From the NCBI GenBank assembly GCA_031551515.1, contig JAVBNL010000039.1, forward strand, positions 3,682 to 67,681: a stretch of 64,000 nt of DNA, in the 5' to 3' direction. A model generated the notes under the pieces. It was not told the DNA's origin and made no database searches. It saw nothing but the letters and a program-made list of their open reading frames with translations. Source of the stretch: FLUQ01 sp031551515. Lineage in GTDB: Bacteria > Desulfobacterota > Desulfovibrionia > Desulfovibrionales > Desulfovibrionaceae. The position numbers were made by a program, and so were the translations under genes. Positions 38,619 to 47,758 of the stretch are shown in pieces (positions within the stretch are counted from its first letter, which is position 1; every line of letters begins with the position of its first letter).

Positions 38619-38984
38619 TCAGCGCCGGCCCGGCCAGCCCCAGTGAAACATGGAATCGTGCATGTCCCACTGCACCTCGAATTCGTCCCGGATGAAGCGC
38701 ACGCCCTTGACCGTCTGCACGCGGCGCATGATGTCATCCTGCTCGCTTCTGTCCACCAGCATGCCCCGCAGCGTCACGATGCCCTGCTTCACTTCAACGC
38801 TGACCTTGTGCGTATAATCGCCCAAGGCTTTTTCCACGTTTTCGTAAATGACCCTGTCCGCGGCCATCTCTTCCGGCGTATAGGGCGCCGTGTTTTGATA
38901 CGCGCAGCCGGCGAAGAAAAAGAGGATGCAAAAAAAACCGGCGCACGCGGTCAGGCGCATCACGATGCTGTGCATACGCGCCAT
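38619..38984 (-). CDS. BON-domain lipoprotein
   Basis: 121 residues from ATG 38984. A lipoprotein signal peptide is clear: LTACAGFFCILFFFAGC, with the lipobox cysteine at residue 27. The remainder is one BON domain (about 42-110), with VEVKQGIVTLRGMLVDRSEQ and VKGVRFIRDEFEV, as in OsmY-like proteins that bind membranes or outer-membrane partners. Envelope stress or structural role; nothing more specific can be said. It is 56 bases downstream of lgt on the same strand, and Lgt is the enzyme that lipidates such proteins. Confidence 0.85.
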   Translation of the reverse strand: MARMHSIVMRLTACAGFFCILFFFAGCAYQNTAPYTPEEMAADRVIYENVEKALGDYTHKVSVEVKQGIVTLRGMLVDRSEQDDIMRRVQTVKGVRFIRDEFEVQWDMHDSMFHWGWPGRR

Positions 38985-39040
38985 GGCTGTCCTCCTGTTT
39001 GAAAGGCATCAGCCCCACCATAGCATTTTTTTGTGCGAAG

Positions 39041-39835
39041 TCAGCGCTTTTCTTGCCCCCGCGCCCGCTTATAGGCAAGACGCAGCAGCAGCAAGCCGCC
39101 CAGGATCATGGGCAGGCAAAGAAGCTGCCCCATAGAGAAAAACTGGAAGGCCACAAAACCCAGATGGGCGTCCGGCTCACGGAAAAATTCCACGATAAAA
39201 CGGAAGAAACCATACCCCACGAGAAAAAAGCCGCTCACGGCCATGCGCGGCCGGGGTTTTGCGGAAAAGGCCCACAGCAGGCAAAAAAACAGCACCCCTT
39301 CCAGCGCCGCCTCATACAGTTGCGAGGGGTGGCGGGGCAGCCTGCCCGCGCCGGGAAAGACCATGCCCAAAGGCGAATCGGTCACCCTGCCCCATAGTTC
39401 GCCGTTGATGAAGTTGCCCAGCCTGCCGAAAAACAGCCCCGGCGGCACCAGGGGGGCCATGAAATCCATGACCTGAAACAGGGTCTTGCCGCGCTTGTAC
39501 GCCGCGAACCACATCAGAAAGATCACCCCCAGCATGCCGCCGTGAAAAGACATGCCGCCGTGCTGCAGATAGAAAATATCCAGGGGATGCCGCAGATAAT
39601 ACAGGGGGTCGTAAAACAGCGCGTAGCCCAGCCTGCCGCCGATAACCACGCCGAACAGGCCCCAGGTCAGGATGTCTTCAAACTCCCGCACGGTAAAGGC
39701 GCCGGTTTTTTTCGCCCGCCAGCGGCCCAGCAGCCAGGCGGAAACAAAACCCAAAATATACATCAGGCCGTACCAGCGCACGGCCAGCGGCCCGATGGAA
39801 ACGATGACGGGGTCGAAACGGGGAAAGGTCAGCAT
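39041..39835 (-). CDS. lgt: Prolipoprotein diacylglyceryl transferase
   Basis: 264 residues from ATG 39835, with seven membrane segments. It transfers a diacylglyceryl group to the lipobox cysteine of prolipoproteins in the inner membrane. Landmarks: AVRWYGLMYILGF near the start, GGRLGYALFYD, HGGMSFHGGMLG with the conserved histidine, the Lgt signature GRLGNFINGELWGR, and RHPSQLYEA. The gene is divergent from the polyene-type operon that starts at 39941, so the 105 bases between them hold both promoters. Confidence 0.96.
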   Translation of the reverse strand: MLTFPRFDPVIVSIGPLAVRWYGLMYILGFVSAWLLGRWRAKKTGAFTVREFEDILTWGLFGVVIGGRLGYALFYDPLYYLRHPLDIFYLQHGGMSFHGGMLGVIFLMWFAAYKRGKTLFQVMDFMAPLVPPGLFFGRLGNFINGELWGRVTDSPLGMVFPGAGRLPRHPSQLYEAALEGVLFFCLLWAFSAKPRPRMAVSGFFLVGYGFFRFIVEFFREPDAHLGFVAFQFFSMGQLLCLPMILGGLLLLRLAYKRARGQEKR

Positions 39836-39940
39836 CTGGATGCTATAATCCGAACTCGTCGCAAAATCAAAACCGTTCTTCCCGTAAGCCGCGTTTCTCC
39901 TCCTCTTGCTTGTCCGCCCGCGAAACGGTATGCAGAGCGA

Positions 39941-40432
39941 ATGCCTTTTACCACAACGACTCCGCGCTTTCCCTTGAACGCCGCGGACCTCATACCCCAG
40001 GCGCCGCCCATGCGCATGGTCGACGCCCTGCTGCGCGCGGATGATAGCGGCGCGCTCGTTCAAGGGCGCATCGCGCCGGATTGCCCCTTTGTGGACGCGG
40101 CGGGGTTTCTCTCCGCCGCCGGGCTGCTGGAAATGGCCGCGCAAAGCTGCGCCTGCCTGCAAGGACTGGCAGTAGCCCAAGCGGACGGCCAGGCGGGCGG
40201 GAAGCCGCGTGAGGCTTTTCTGGTAGGCTTGAAGAATTTTGTTCATGACGCGCCCGCGCGCAAAGAAGACGCGCTGTTCATAACCGTAACCCCGGCCGCC
40301 GAGTTGGACGGCTTCTTTCTGGCCGACGCGCGAATTACGCGCGGCGCGCCCGACGGCCCCCAGGTCGCATCCGTGCGGATCAAAGCCTATTGCCCCCCGG
40401 AATCAGGAGCCGAACCCCATGCCCCTGCCTGA
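39941..40432 (+). CDS. ApeP-like hot-dog 3-hydroxyacyl-ACP dehydratase
   Basis: 163 residues from ATG 39941. PMRMVDALLRADDSGALVQG and the helix AAGFLSAAGLLEMAAQSCAC match the ApeP/FabZ-like dehydratases of aryl polyene clusters; the glutamate in LLEMAAQ is the usual catalytic acid. It would remove water from 3-hydroxyacyl-ACP during chain extension. First gene of an eleven-gene operon; its end overlaps the LolA-like gene by 14 bases. A second dehydratase is encoded at 44380. Confidence 0.75.
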   Translation: MPFTTTTPRFPLNAADLIPQAPPMRMVDALLRADDSGALVQGRIAPDCPFVDAAGFLSAAGLLEMAAQSCACLQGLAVAQADGQAGGKPREAFLVGLKNFVHDAPARKEDALFITVTPAAELDGFFLADARITRGAPDGPQVASVRIKAYCPPESGAEPHAPA

Positions 40433-41195
40433 GCCTTTTTTCCGCCCGCGCTTTCGCCGCATGGCGCCGCTTTTGCTCTGCCTCGTCTGCATCGCCCTGG
40501 CCGCGCCTCTTCAGGCCGCCCCGGCCCAAATGGCCCCGGCAAAGACGGCTCCTGCCCAGGCGGCTCCCGCCAGACCGGAACCGGCCCAAACTCCGTGGCA
40601 GCCAACCCCCGTGCCGCAAACGCCCCTGACCGGCGAAGCCGCGGAAGCCGTTCTGGCCCGCCTGCGCGCGGGCAGCAAAAGCCTGACCACCCTGCGCGCC
40701 GACTTCATTCAGGAAAAGCACCTGTCCATGTTCAGCCAAAACCTTGTCTCGCACGGCAAGTTCAGCTTTCGCGCGCCGGACAGTTTGCGCTGGGAATATA
40801 CCAGCCCCGTGCCTTCCGGCTTCATCGTCACCGGCGGCAAAGGCGCCGCCTGGAGCGCGGCCGGCGGCGAAATGCACAAGTCCGGCCTGCGCGACAGCCC
40901 GGAATTCAGCACTCTTGCCGACCAGATCGGCATTTGGCTGGCTTTTGACGAAGAGGCCATCAAACGGCAGTATAGTGTGGAGGTCTTGTCCGCATCCCCG
41001 GCCGTCATTCGCCTGACGCCCAAAAACGACACCGTGCGGCGCTTTTTGCGCGGCCTGATCCTGTTTTTCGCCCCTGACGACAGCGTGGCGCAAGAAGTGC
41101 ACATTCTGGAAGGGGCGGGGGGCGACACCACGGTTTTGCGTTTCAGCAATGCCGTGCGCGGCGAAACCCTGCCCGATTCGCTGTTTACCCCTTGA
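40419..41195 (+). CDS. LolA-like outer-membrane carrier protein
   Basis: 258 residues. A signal peptide (MAPLLLCLVCIALAAPLQA) is followed by a low-complexity Pro/Ala/Gln linker of about 40 residues (AAPAQMAPAKTAPAQ). The LolA-like domain has LTTLRADFIQEKHLSMFSQN, GKFSFRAPDSLRWEYTSPVP and FIVTGGKGAAWSA. Polyene and resorcinol clusters carry dedicated LolA homologues that are thought to ferry the lipid product across the periplasm. The ATG lies within the end of the previous gene. Confidence 0.88.
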   Translation: MPLPEPFFRPRFRRMAPLLLCLVCIALAAPLQAAPAQMAPAKTAPAQAAPARPEPAQTPWQPTPVPQTPLTGEAAEAVLARLRAGSKSLTTLRADFIQEKHLSMFSQNLVSHGKFSFRAPDSLRWEYTSPVPSGFIVTGGKGAAWSAAGGEMHKSGLRDSPEFSTLADQIGIWLAFDEEAIKRQYSVEVLSASPAVIRLTPKNDTVRRFLRGLILFFAPDDSVAQEVHILEGAGGDTTVLRFSNAVRGETLPDSLFTP

Positions 41196-41201
41196 GGAGC
41201 G

Positions 41202-43601
41202 GTGCGCGTGCTTTTTCGCCATAAAACGGCCGTCATCGGGTTTTTGGGACTGCTCTTTTTTTTCCTCGGCCTTACCGTTTTTCTGACGCCGCTCAAGGAA
41301 GACATCCTTTTTTTCCTGCCGGATGAACCGCAACTGGCGGAGCAGTTTTCCGCCTTTCCCCTGGCCCCTCCGGCCCGGCTCATTTTTCTCGAACTGGCGG
41401 CGGACGGCCCCAAGTCCGCCCCCTTGCTGGATGAAGCGGTACGCGCAGCGCGCGCGAAACTTGTCGCCCCCGTGTTTTCCGCCGTGCATCCGGCGGCGGC
41501 ATTGCCGCACGCTTCCGGACTGATGAGCCTGATCCCTTCCCTGCTCAGCGCAGAAGATGCCGCCCGTTACGCGCAGGCGGCCACCCCCGACGCCTTGAGC
41601 CAAAGCCTGCCGGAGCTCAAAAACCAGCTGCTGGGCCTGCAAGGCGTGGTGCTCAAAGAATTCATTCCCGACGACCCTCTGGGCATGCTGCGCATACTGT
41701 TTGACCGGCTGCGGCAGACCGGCCTTGTGCCGGAAAAAAGCGGAAACGGCGCCTCCGGGCTGGCCGGATTCACGCCGGAAAACGGGCTGCCGAGCCCGGA
41801 CGGCCTGGCCCGGCTGCTGTTTGTGGAAACGCCGCTGCCTTCCATGGACGCGGCCGGCGCCATCACCGTTACGGACGCCCTGGCGCAACTGGGTCCGGCC
41901 ATGCCAGCCGGGGTCAGCGCGCACGCCATCTCCGCCCACCAGCAGACCGCGGCCAACGTGCGCACCATCAAGGCGGACATGAACCGCGTGCTTGCCGCGT
42001 CCCTCTTCGCTCTGGCCGCCATTTTTCTGATCTGGCTGCGCTCTTTCTCATCCATGCCCGCGCTGGCCCTGCCCATTTTCGCCCTGCTGGGGGCCTGGGG
42101 CCTGATGGCGCTGTTCCGCATGCGCATCTCAGGCATTACTCTGGGTTTTGGCGCGGTGCTGCTGGGCATTGTGGTTGATTACGCCCTGCACGTATACTGC
42201 GGCATGCGCTCGGGCATCAGGCCCGAAAAAGTGACCGGGGCGCTGTTCCGGCCGCTCGGTTTTTCTTTTCTGACCACGGCCGGCGCGGTCAGCGTGCTCT
42301 TTTTTTCCGACCTGCCCGGCATGCGCCAGGTGGGCCTTTTTTCACTGCTGGGCTGCGCTGTCGGCCTGTCGCTGGCCCTCTTCATCTTGCCCCTGCTGTT
42401 CAGGCCGGAACCGGGGGAGCCGCACGGGGCCTGCGCCCCGGCGGCTGCCGAACACGCGGGGCACGCGGCACCGCGCATCAGGCTGTTGCCCTTTTGCCTA
42501 TTCATGCTTTTTGTCGCCGTCTCCATCTGGGCGGGCAAGGGCGTGACCATGCAAGGCAATTTGCGCAGCCTCGGGGTTCAAGATCCGCAGCTTATCCAGA
42601 CGGAGCGGGATTTCAACGCGCGCTGGGGGCAGGGCTTTCGCCAATCGGCCATACTGCTGAGCAAAGGAACGAACACGGAAGACGCCCTCTCTTCAGCCCA
42701 AACCGCGCTGCGAACGCTGCAGGAAACGTTGCGCGCGCAAGGCGGCCCGGACTGGGCCGTGACCCCGCTGCCGCTTGTTCCGCCGCCCGCGCAGCAAGCG
42801 GCAGCGCGCGATAACTGGCGGCATTTTGTGAGCGAATCCGCCGCATCCTTGCGTGAAAACCTGGGCCCCGGCGGCGAAGCCGGCCACCTGGGCTTTTCCG
42901 GCACGGCCTTTGCGCCGTTCTTGAACCGCCTGGCCGAGCCGCCCCGGCCCATCACGCCGGAAATGCTCGATCAGGCTGGCCTTGGGCTGCTCAGGGCGCT
43001 TTTTCTGCCGCCGGTCGGTACGGGCGGCAAACCGGGCCGCGCGGTGCTTTCGCTGGTGCCCGACAAGCCCGCCCTGCTTGAAGCGGCGCGGCAGCAATTG
43101 CCCGAAGGCAGCTTAATCGTCTCCACCACGGCCATCGGCGAACGCATCAGCGCCGCCGTGCGCGAAGACTTCGGGCGCATGGGCCTGGCCGCCCTGGCGG
43201 TCGTCGCCCTGTGCCTGGCGGCGGCCATGCGCAGCGTAAACGGCTTTTTGCTGGCCTGCGTGCCGTCGCTTTGCGGCTGTTCTTCACTGCTGCTGATCTT
43301 CGGCCTGGGCGGCCAGCCCATGAACCTGTTCACCGTGGCGGCCATGCCGCTGGTCATGGGGCTGTGCGCGGAATACGGCATCTTCATGGCCCGCCATATG
43401 GCCGACCCTGACGCCGCCTCAACGCCCAAAGCCATTCTGCTCTCCGGCCTGACCACCCTGACCGGCTTCGGCAGTTTGCTGCTGGCGGACCACCCCGCCC
43501 TGCACACCCTGGGCCTGACCGTGGGCGCGGGCGTCGGCGTCGCCATACCCGCGGCCTTGTGGCTGCTGCCCTTTCTGGCGGGCAAAAAGAGGTTCGCATG
43601 A
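41202..43601 (+). CDS. RND/MMPL-type exporter
   Basis: Up to 799 residues. GTG 41202 lies very close to GAGGAG; GTG 41208 is better spaced and may be the true start. The layout is that of MMPL/RND lipid exporters: one N-terminal helix, a periplasmic domain, six helices (about 265-420) with GAVLLGIVVDYALHVYCGMR as the proton-path segment, a second periplasmic domain, and a second six-helix block with PLVMGLCAEYGIFMARHMAD. The two aspartate/glutamate-bearing helices are the known relay in such pumps. It probably exports the operon's lipid-linked product towards the LolA-like carrier. Confidence 0.9.
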   Translation: MRVLFRHKTAVIGFLGLLFFFLGLTVFLTPLKEDILFFLPDEPQLAEQFSAFPLAPPARLIFLELAADGPKSAPLLDEAVRAARAKLVAPVFSAVHPAAALPHASGLMSLIPSLLSAEDAARYAQAATPDALSQSLPELKNQLLGLQGVVLKEFIPDDPLGMLRILFDRLRQTGLVPEKSGNGASGLAGFTPENGLPSPDGLARLLFVETPLPSMDAAGAITVTDALAQLGPAMPAGVSAHAISAHQQTAANVRTIKADMNRVLAASLFALAAIFLIWLRSFSSMPALALPIFALLGAWGLMALFRMRISGITLGFGAVLLGIVVDYALHVYCGMRSGIRPEKVTGALFRPLGFSFLTTAGAVSVLFFSDLPGMRQVGLFSLLGCAVGLSLALFILPLLFRPEPGEPHGACAPAAAEHAGHAAPRIRLLPFCLFMLFVAVSIWAGKGVTMQGNLRSLGVQDPQLIQTERDFNARWGQGFRQSAILLSKGTNTEDALSSAQTALRTLQETLRAQGGPDWAVTPLPLVPPPAQQAAARDNWRHFVSESAASLRENLGPGGEAGHLGFSGTAFAPFLNRLAEPPRPITPEMLDQAGLGLLRALFLPPVGTGGKPGRAVLSLVPDKPALLEAARQQLPEGSLIVSTTAIGERISAAVREDFGRMGLAALAVVALCLAAAMRSVNGFLLACVPSLCGCSSLLLIFGLGGQPMNLFTVAAMPLVMGLCAEYGIFMARHMADPDAASTPKAILLSGLTTLTGFGSLLLADHPALHTLGLTVGAGVGVAIPAALWLLPFLAGKKRFA

Positions 43602-44374
43602 ACGCCCGACGTATACGCATCGTTTTTTTCTGCCTTGCCGCGGCCTTGTCGCTGTGCTGCGTTTCGTGCCTGCCCGCTCCCGGCACTCGCGATCATGTCA
43701 CGCGGCCGCCCGATCCCGCTGTCGCCGCACTGGCCGCGCCCAACCGCCTGGATATCGCCCTGGCCGCCAACCCCACAGGCTGGCAATTTTCCGCCCTGGG
43801 CTCCGCCAGCGACAAACGCCTGCCCTTGCGCATTCTGGTGCGGGCGAAAGAGCCCCCCCCGACAGAGCAGGCGCCAAGCCAGGCCGATTCTTCAACTATC
43901 ACGCTCGAGGCCGCGCTGCTGACCGAAACGGGCATAGGGTTATGCTCGCTGACCGCAACGCCCACCGACATCAAGGTAAAGGCCATTTTGCCTGACGGCC
44001 GCATGGAAACCCTGTGCGAACGCGTGGGCATGGCCCTGCAGCGCATGATCCTGACCCCGCAGCCCGCCGACACCGACATGGTGCTGGCCGGGACGGAATC
44101 GGCCGCGGAGGGCCTGGTGGACCCCATGGACCATAGCCGCAAAACGGTGCTCTGGCGGCAATCCGGCTGGGAAAAGACGGCCTTCGCCTTTCTGCCGGAC
44201 GGCCCCCTGGTTGAAAAACGGATCGTGCGCGACGGCGCCCTGCAATGGCGGGCCAGTTACGCAGAACACCGGGCCGAACACAGCCGGGCGGGGGATCTGT
44301 ACATCCCGCGCGTCTGGCGGTATGTGGAGACTTTCTGGAACCTTCGCATGGTCATGCTGCCGCCTGACAACTAA
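43598..44374 (+). CDS. DUF3261-type lipoprotein
   Basis: 258 residues from ATG 43598, overlapping the exporter stop by four bases. A lipoprotein signal peptide (VFFCLAAALSLCCVSC) puts the lipidated cysteine near residue 23. The mature protein has the pattern of DUF3261 lipoproteins that regularly occur beside MMPL exporters in aryl polyene clusters (LEAALLTETGIGLCSLTATP, IPRVWRYVETFWNLRMV). It probably receives or anchors the product at the outer membrane; the function of the family is not established. Confidence 0.75.
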   Translation: MNARRIRIVFFCLAAALSLCCVSCLPAPGTRDHVTRPPDPAVAALAAPNRLDIALAANPTGWQFSALGSASDKRLPLRILVRAKEPPPTEQAPSQADSSTITLEAALLTETGIGLCSLTATPTDIKVKAILPDGRMETLCERVGMALQRMILTPQPADTDMVLAGTESAAEGLVDPMDHSRKTVLWRQSGWEKTAFAFLPDGPLVEKRIVRDGALQWRASYAEHRAEHSRAGDLYIPRVWRYVETFWNLRMVMLPPDN

Positions 44375-44379
44375 CAAAT

Positions 44380-44748
44380 ATGGACACGATAAGCGCTGAA
44401 CTCGCCGCCGCCATGGCTGGCGCCGCCGAAACCGCCGAAGGCCTGCAGGCGATATTTCGCCTGCCGCCTTCGTTTACCGGTTTCGCCGGGCATTTTCCCG
44501 GTCGCCCCATTCTGCCCGCCGTGGCGCAGATACAGATGGGGTGCGTGCTGCTGGCCAAGCTTCGGGGTGACTCGTTTATCCGGCCGAGGCAGGTGAACAC
44601 CGCGAAATTCACCCGGCCCGTGGGCCCCGGCGAACCCGTGCTGGCACAGGCCATTCCTGCGGCAATTCCGGGCCGCTGGAAGGTCGTCTTGACCGTCAAC
44701 GGCGAAAAGGCGGCGGAGTTCACCCTGGCCTTTGAGGATGCGTCATGA
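44380..44748 (+). CDS. ApeI-like hot-dog dehydratase
   Basis: 122 residues from ATG 44380. The FabA/FabZ-type active-site helix and loop are plain: FTGFAGHFPGRPILPAVAQI, with the catalytic histidine in GHFP. In the polyene systems the ApeI and ApeP proteins form a heterodimeric dehydratase; the presence of both here (this gene and 39941) supports that. The stop overlaps the thioesterase start by four bases. Confidence 0.8.
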   Translation: MDTISAELAAAMAGAAETAEGLQAIFRLPPSFTGFAGHFPGRPILPAVAQIQMGCVLLAKLRGDSFIRPRQVNTAKFTRPVGPGEPVLAQAIPAAIPGRWKVVLTVNGEKAAEFTLAFEDAS

Positions 44749-45266
44749 AAGCCCGTTCCCGCGCCGTCCAGCCCCCTTTTCCCATGGATTCGGGGGCGCC
44801 CCCCCTGCGACGCAGCGTGATGCGCAGCGTGCGCTTTGAAGAGACCGACCCCATGGGCATGGTCTGGCACGGCCGCTACCCCGGCTATTTCGAAGACGCC
44901 AGAATCATGCTGGGCAACAGCCTGGGCATAGGGTATCTTGATTTTTACGCGGCGGGCTTCGTGCTGCCGGTGACCCATATGAGCATCGACTATAAGCGCC
45001 CCCTGCGCTACGGCGACACCTTCACCATCGCCGCGGCCCTGTATTACAGCCCGGCGGCGCGGCTGCAGATCGGCTATGCCTTGAGCAAAGACGGCGAAAC
45101 CGTGTGCACCGGCCGTACCGTGCAGCACTTCACCACCACGACAGGGGAGCTGTGTGCGGCGCGCCCTGCCATGTACGATGAATTTTGCGCCCGCTGGCTG
45201 CGCGGGGAACTGACAACCGACCTGCCGCCTTTTTCGCGCTTTTCTACGGAGACCCCGTCCGCATGA
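44745..45266 (+). CDS. 4HBT-type acyl-ACP/CoA thioesterase
   Basis: 173 residues. The hot-dog thioesterase motif appears as VRFEETDPMGMVWHGRYPGY followed by FEDARIMLGNSLG, equivalent to the D-x2-G-x-V-(Y/W)-H-x2-Y of 4-hydroxybenzoyl-CoA thioesterases. MSIDYKRPLRYGDTFTI is the second family segment. It would release or proof-read chains from the ACP. Coupled at both ends by four-base overlaps with its neighbours. Confidence 0.85.
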   Translation: MKARSRAVQPPFPMDSGAPPLRRSVMRSVRFEETDPMGMVWHGRYPGYFEDARIMLGNSLGIGYLDFYAAGFVLPVTHMSIDYKRPLRYGDTFTIAAALYYSPAARLQIGYALSKDGETVCTGRTVQHFTTTTGELCAARPAMYDEFCARWLRGELTTDLPPFSRFSTETPSA

Positions 45267-46507
45267 CGCCGGATACGCCCCCCGATGCCGCGACAAGCCC
45301 CTCAGGCCTGCCCTCATGCGTGCTGCTGGTCATTCCCGTGTACAACCACGGCGGGACCATCCGGCAAGTTGTGGAACGGGCGCTGGCCGCGCACCCGCAC
45401 GTGCTGGTTGTGGATGACGGCTCTACCGAGCCGGTGGCTGAAAAGCTGGCGGGCCTTGCCGCCGCCTGCATCCGCCAGCCCCAAAACGGCGGCAAGGGTT
45501 CCGCCATTATGCGCGCCGCCGAGTGGGCGAAAGAGGCCCATTTCAGCCATATCCTGACCCTTGACGCCGACGGGCAGCACAACCCGGCCGACGCCCGCCT
45601 GTTCGCGCCCATCCTGGCCGAAAGCCCGAACGCCCTCATCATCGGCGCGAGAGATTTCAACGTGCCCAACGTGCCCCGCTCCTCCCGTTTCGGCAGGTCT
45701 TTTTCCGGCTTCTGGATGCGCGTGCAAACGGGCGCCGTGGTCAGCGACATGCAAAGCGGCTTTCGCCTGTATCCCGTGGCGCTGCTGCTTTCCGTGCCCT
45801 GCGCGGAGAAAGGCTTCGCCTTTGAGGTCGAAATCGTGGTCCGCGCGGCCTGGTCCGGCTTTTCCGTGCGCGAAGTGCCCGTTTCCGTCCACTATCCGCC
45901 GCCGGGGCAGCGCGTTTCGCACTTCCGGGCGCTTTACGACAACTTCCGCCTGACCCGCCTGAACACCCGCCTGACCGGGCGGGCCATGCTGCCCCTGCCC
46001 CACCGCCGCATGCGCCTTGAAGAAGACGGCAACATCAGCGTGGTGCGCCCCATGGAATCGCTGCGCCTGCTGCTGGCGGAGCGCAACACCCCGCTCAACC
46101 TCGGCATTTCAGCCACCGTGGGCATGTTTTTAACGGTGCTGCCCATTCTCGGCCTGCAGGTCATCAGTATTTTGTTTCTGTGCGGCTATTTCCGCCTGAA
46201 CAAATACTGCGCCCTGGCCCTGAACCAGCTCGGTTTTCTGCCGCTCTTGCCCGCGCTGGCCATAGAGGTCGGGCATTATTGCCTGCGCGGCTACTGGCTG
46301 ACGGAAATATCGATGAAAACCCTGGCCTATGAAGCGCCGCAGCGCCTGTGGGAGTGGGTTGTCGGCTCCGTCATTCTGGCCCCTTTTATGGCGGTGCTCT
46401 TCGGAATTTTGGTGTACGTTCTGGCGCTTGCCCTGCGCGCCGGGCTGGTCAGAAAAGACGCGAAAGCGGCCGTGCACGCGGCTGAAGAATCCGGCAACCG
46501 CCCATGA
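45263..46507 (+). CDS. Family-2 glycosyltransferase with DUF2062 tail
   Basis: 414 residues from ATG 45263. The GT-A domain (about 18-250) has VLLVIPVYNHGGTIRQVVER, VVDDGST and the metal-site LTLDADGQHNP. The C-terminal part (about 280-400) is a membrane DUF2062 domain with three helices (VGMFLTVLPILGLQVISILF). In many aryl polyene clusters a glycosyltransferase is fused to an acyltransferase; here the acyltransferase is the next, separate gene, overlapping by four bases. It should attach a sugar to, or process, the lipid anchor. Confidence 0.88.
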   Translation: MTPDTPPDAATSPSGLPSCVLLVIPVYNHGGTIRQVVERALAAHPHVLVVDDGSTEPVAEKLAGLAAACIRQPQNGGKGSAIMRAAEWAKEAHFSHILTLDADGQHNPADARLFAPILAESPNALIIGARDFNVPNVPRSSRFGRSFSGFWMRVQTGAVVSDMQSGFRLYPVALLLSVPCAEKGFAFEVEIVVRAAWSGFSVREVPVSVHYPPPGQRVSHFRALYDNFRLTRLNTRLTGRAMLPLPHRRMRLEEDGNISVVRPMESLRLLLAERNTPLNLGISATVGMFLTVLPILGLQVISILFLCGYFRLNKYCALALNQLGFLPLLPALAIEVGHYCLRGYWLTEISMKTLAYEAPQRLWEWVVGSVILAPFMAVLFGILVYVLALALRAGLVRKDAKAAVHAAEESGNRP

Positions 46508-47430
46508 AAAAAGCGCCCCTGCCCGGACGCAACTTCGGCAACAAGGCGCAGTACGGTTTTTTTCACCTGTTGCTGCGCGCCGCCGGCACGCGCATCAGCC
46601 GCCTGATTCTGGCCCTGGTGGTGCTGTGGTACACCGTGCTGCCCCACGGCCGCAAACGCGCCGTGCCGTATCTTGAGCGCCGTTTCGGCCCCGCGCCGTT
46701 TTTGACGCGGCTGCGCCAGGTCTGGAACTTGCAACACCGCTTCGGCGTTTTGCTGTTGGAACGCCTGATGCTGCGCGTCACCGGCAAGGGCGGCGTGCTT
46801 TATGACGACGCCGTGGGCGAGAAGCTCAAAGCACTGATAGCCAGGGGCAAAGGGCTGATTGTTTTTTCCGCCCACGTAGGCGGCTGGCAGGGCGCGGTGG
46901 CGGGTCTGCGTTTTCTTGACAAGCCCGTGAACATTCTGCAATACCGGGCTGACCACCACGGCGACCAGCATTTTTTCCGCCATGAGGGCGAAGGCCCTGC
47001 TCCGGTCCGGATCATCAACGTGGCGGAAGCGTTCGGCGGCATGGTTGACGCGCGCGCGGCCCTCGCCAGGGGCGAGGTTGTCTGCATGATGGGGGACAGG
47101 CTTTTTCACCCCAAAGAACCGGCCGTGGATCTGCCCTTTCTGGGCAAGAACGTTCGCTTTCCCGTGGGCGGGTATAGGATGGCGGCGCTGGCAAACGCGC
47201 CCATCGCCGTGCTGTTCGTGCTGCGCGGCGACCACGGGCCGGAAGACAGCCCCCACCCCGGCGGTGAAAACTTGTATCTGCATCTGGCCGGCGTCATTGA
47301 GCCGGAAAAGCGGGCTTCGCGGGCGCCGGAAGCCTGGAAGGACGACGCGGCGGCTTACGTCGCCCTGCTGGAAGGGGTCGTTCGCGAGCACCCGTACCAG
47401 TTCTTTAATTTCTACGACATGTGGCAATAA
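46504..47430 (+). CDS. LpxL/HtrB-family acyltransferase
   Basis: 308 residues. One N-terminal membrane helix (LILALVVLWYTVLPHG) anchors it to the inner membrane. The family motif H-x4-(D/E) reads HVGGWQ within LIVFSAHVGGWQGA, with glutamine in place of the usual acidic residue, and MMGDRLFH and FPVGGYRMA follow as in LpxL-like proteins. It should transfer an acyl chain, probably the ACP-bound product, onto a lipid. The missing acid is worth noting because it forms the catalytic dyad in LpxL. Confidence 0.85.
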   Translation: MKKAPLPGRNFGNKAQYGFFHLLLRAAGTRISRLILALVVLWYTVLPHGRKRAVPYLERRFGPAPFLTRLRQVWNLQHRFGVLLLERLMLRVTGKGGVLYDDAVGEKLKALIARGKGLIVFSAHVGGWQGAVAGLRFLDKPVNILQYRADHHGDQHFFRHEGEGPAPVRIINVAEAFGGMVDARAALARGEVVCMMGDRLFHPKEPAVDLPFLGKNVRFPVGGYRMAALANAPIAVLFVLRGDHGPEDSPHPGGENLYLHLAGVIEPEKRASRAPEAWKDDAAAYVALLEGVVREHPYQFFNFYDMWQ

Positions 47431-47482
47431 GAACCATTCGCAAAAATCCTAATTTTGAAATGGGCGTTAGAAGGAGCATACC

Positions 47483-47758
47483 GTGACCAATTTTTCCGGC
47501 AGCGAAACCGAACTGCGCGCGGCGCTGAAAGAAGCCCTGGTGCGCGAACTGAACCTGCAGGACGTCGCGGCCGCCGATATCGACGACGACGAGCCCCTGT
47601 TCGGCGACGAAGGCCTGGGCCTTGATTCGCTGGATGCCGTGGAGCTGGTGGTCATGCTGGAAAAACGCTTCGGCGTGCACATAGACAAGATGGAAGAAGG
47701 CCGCGAAGCTTTCGCCTCCATAAGCGCTCTCGCCCGGTATCTCCTCGATAAACGCTGA
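47483..47758 (+). CDS. Acyl carrier protein
   Basis: 91 residues from GTG 47483 behind AGAAGGAG. The phosphopantetheine serine is in LGLDSLDAVELVVMLEKRFG, and the protein is acidic (IDDDEPLFGDEG) as carrier proteins are. It is the only ACP in this operon, whereas typical aryl polyene clusters have two. Its TGA overlaps the next ATG by one base. Confidence 0.95.
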   Translation: MTNFSGSETELRAALKEALVRELNLQDVAAADIDDDEPLFGDEGLGLDSLDAVELVVMLEKRFGVHIDKMEEGREAFASISALARYLLDKR

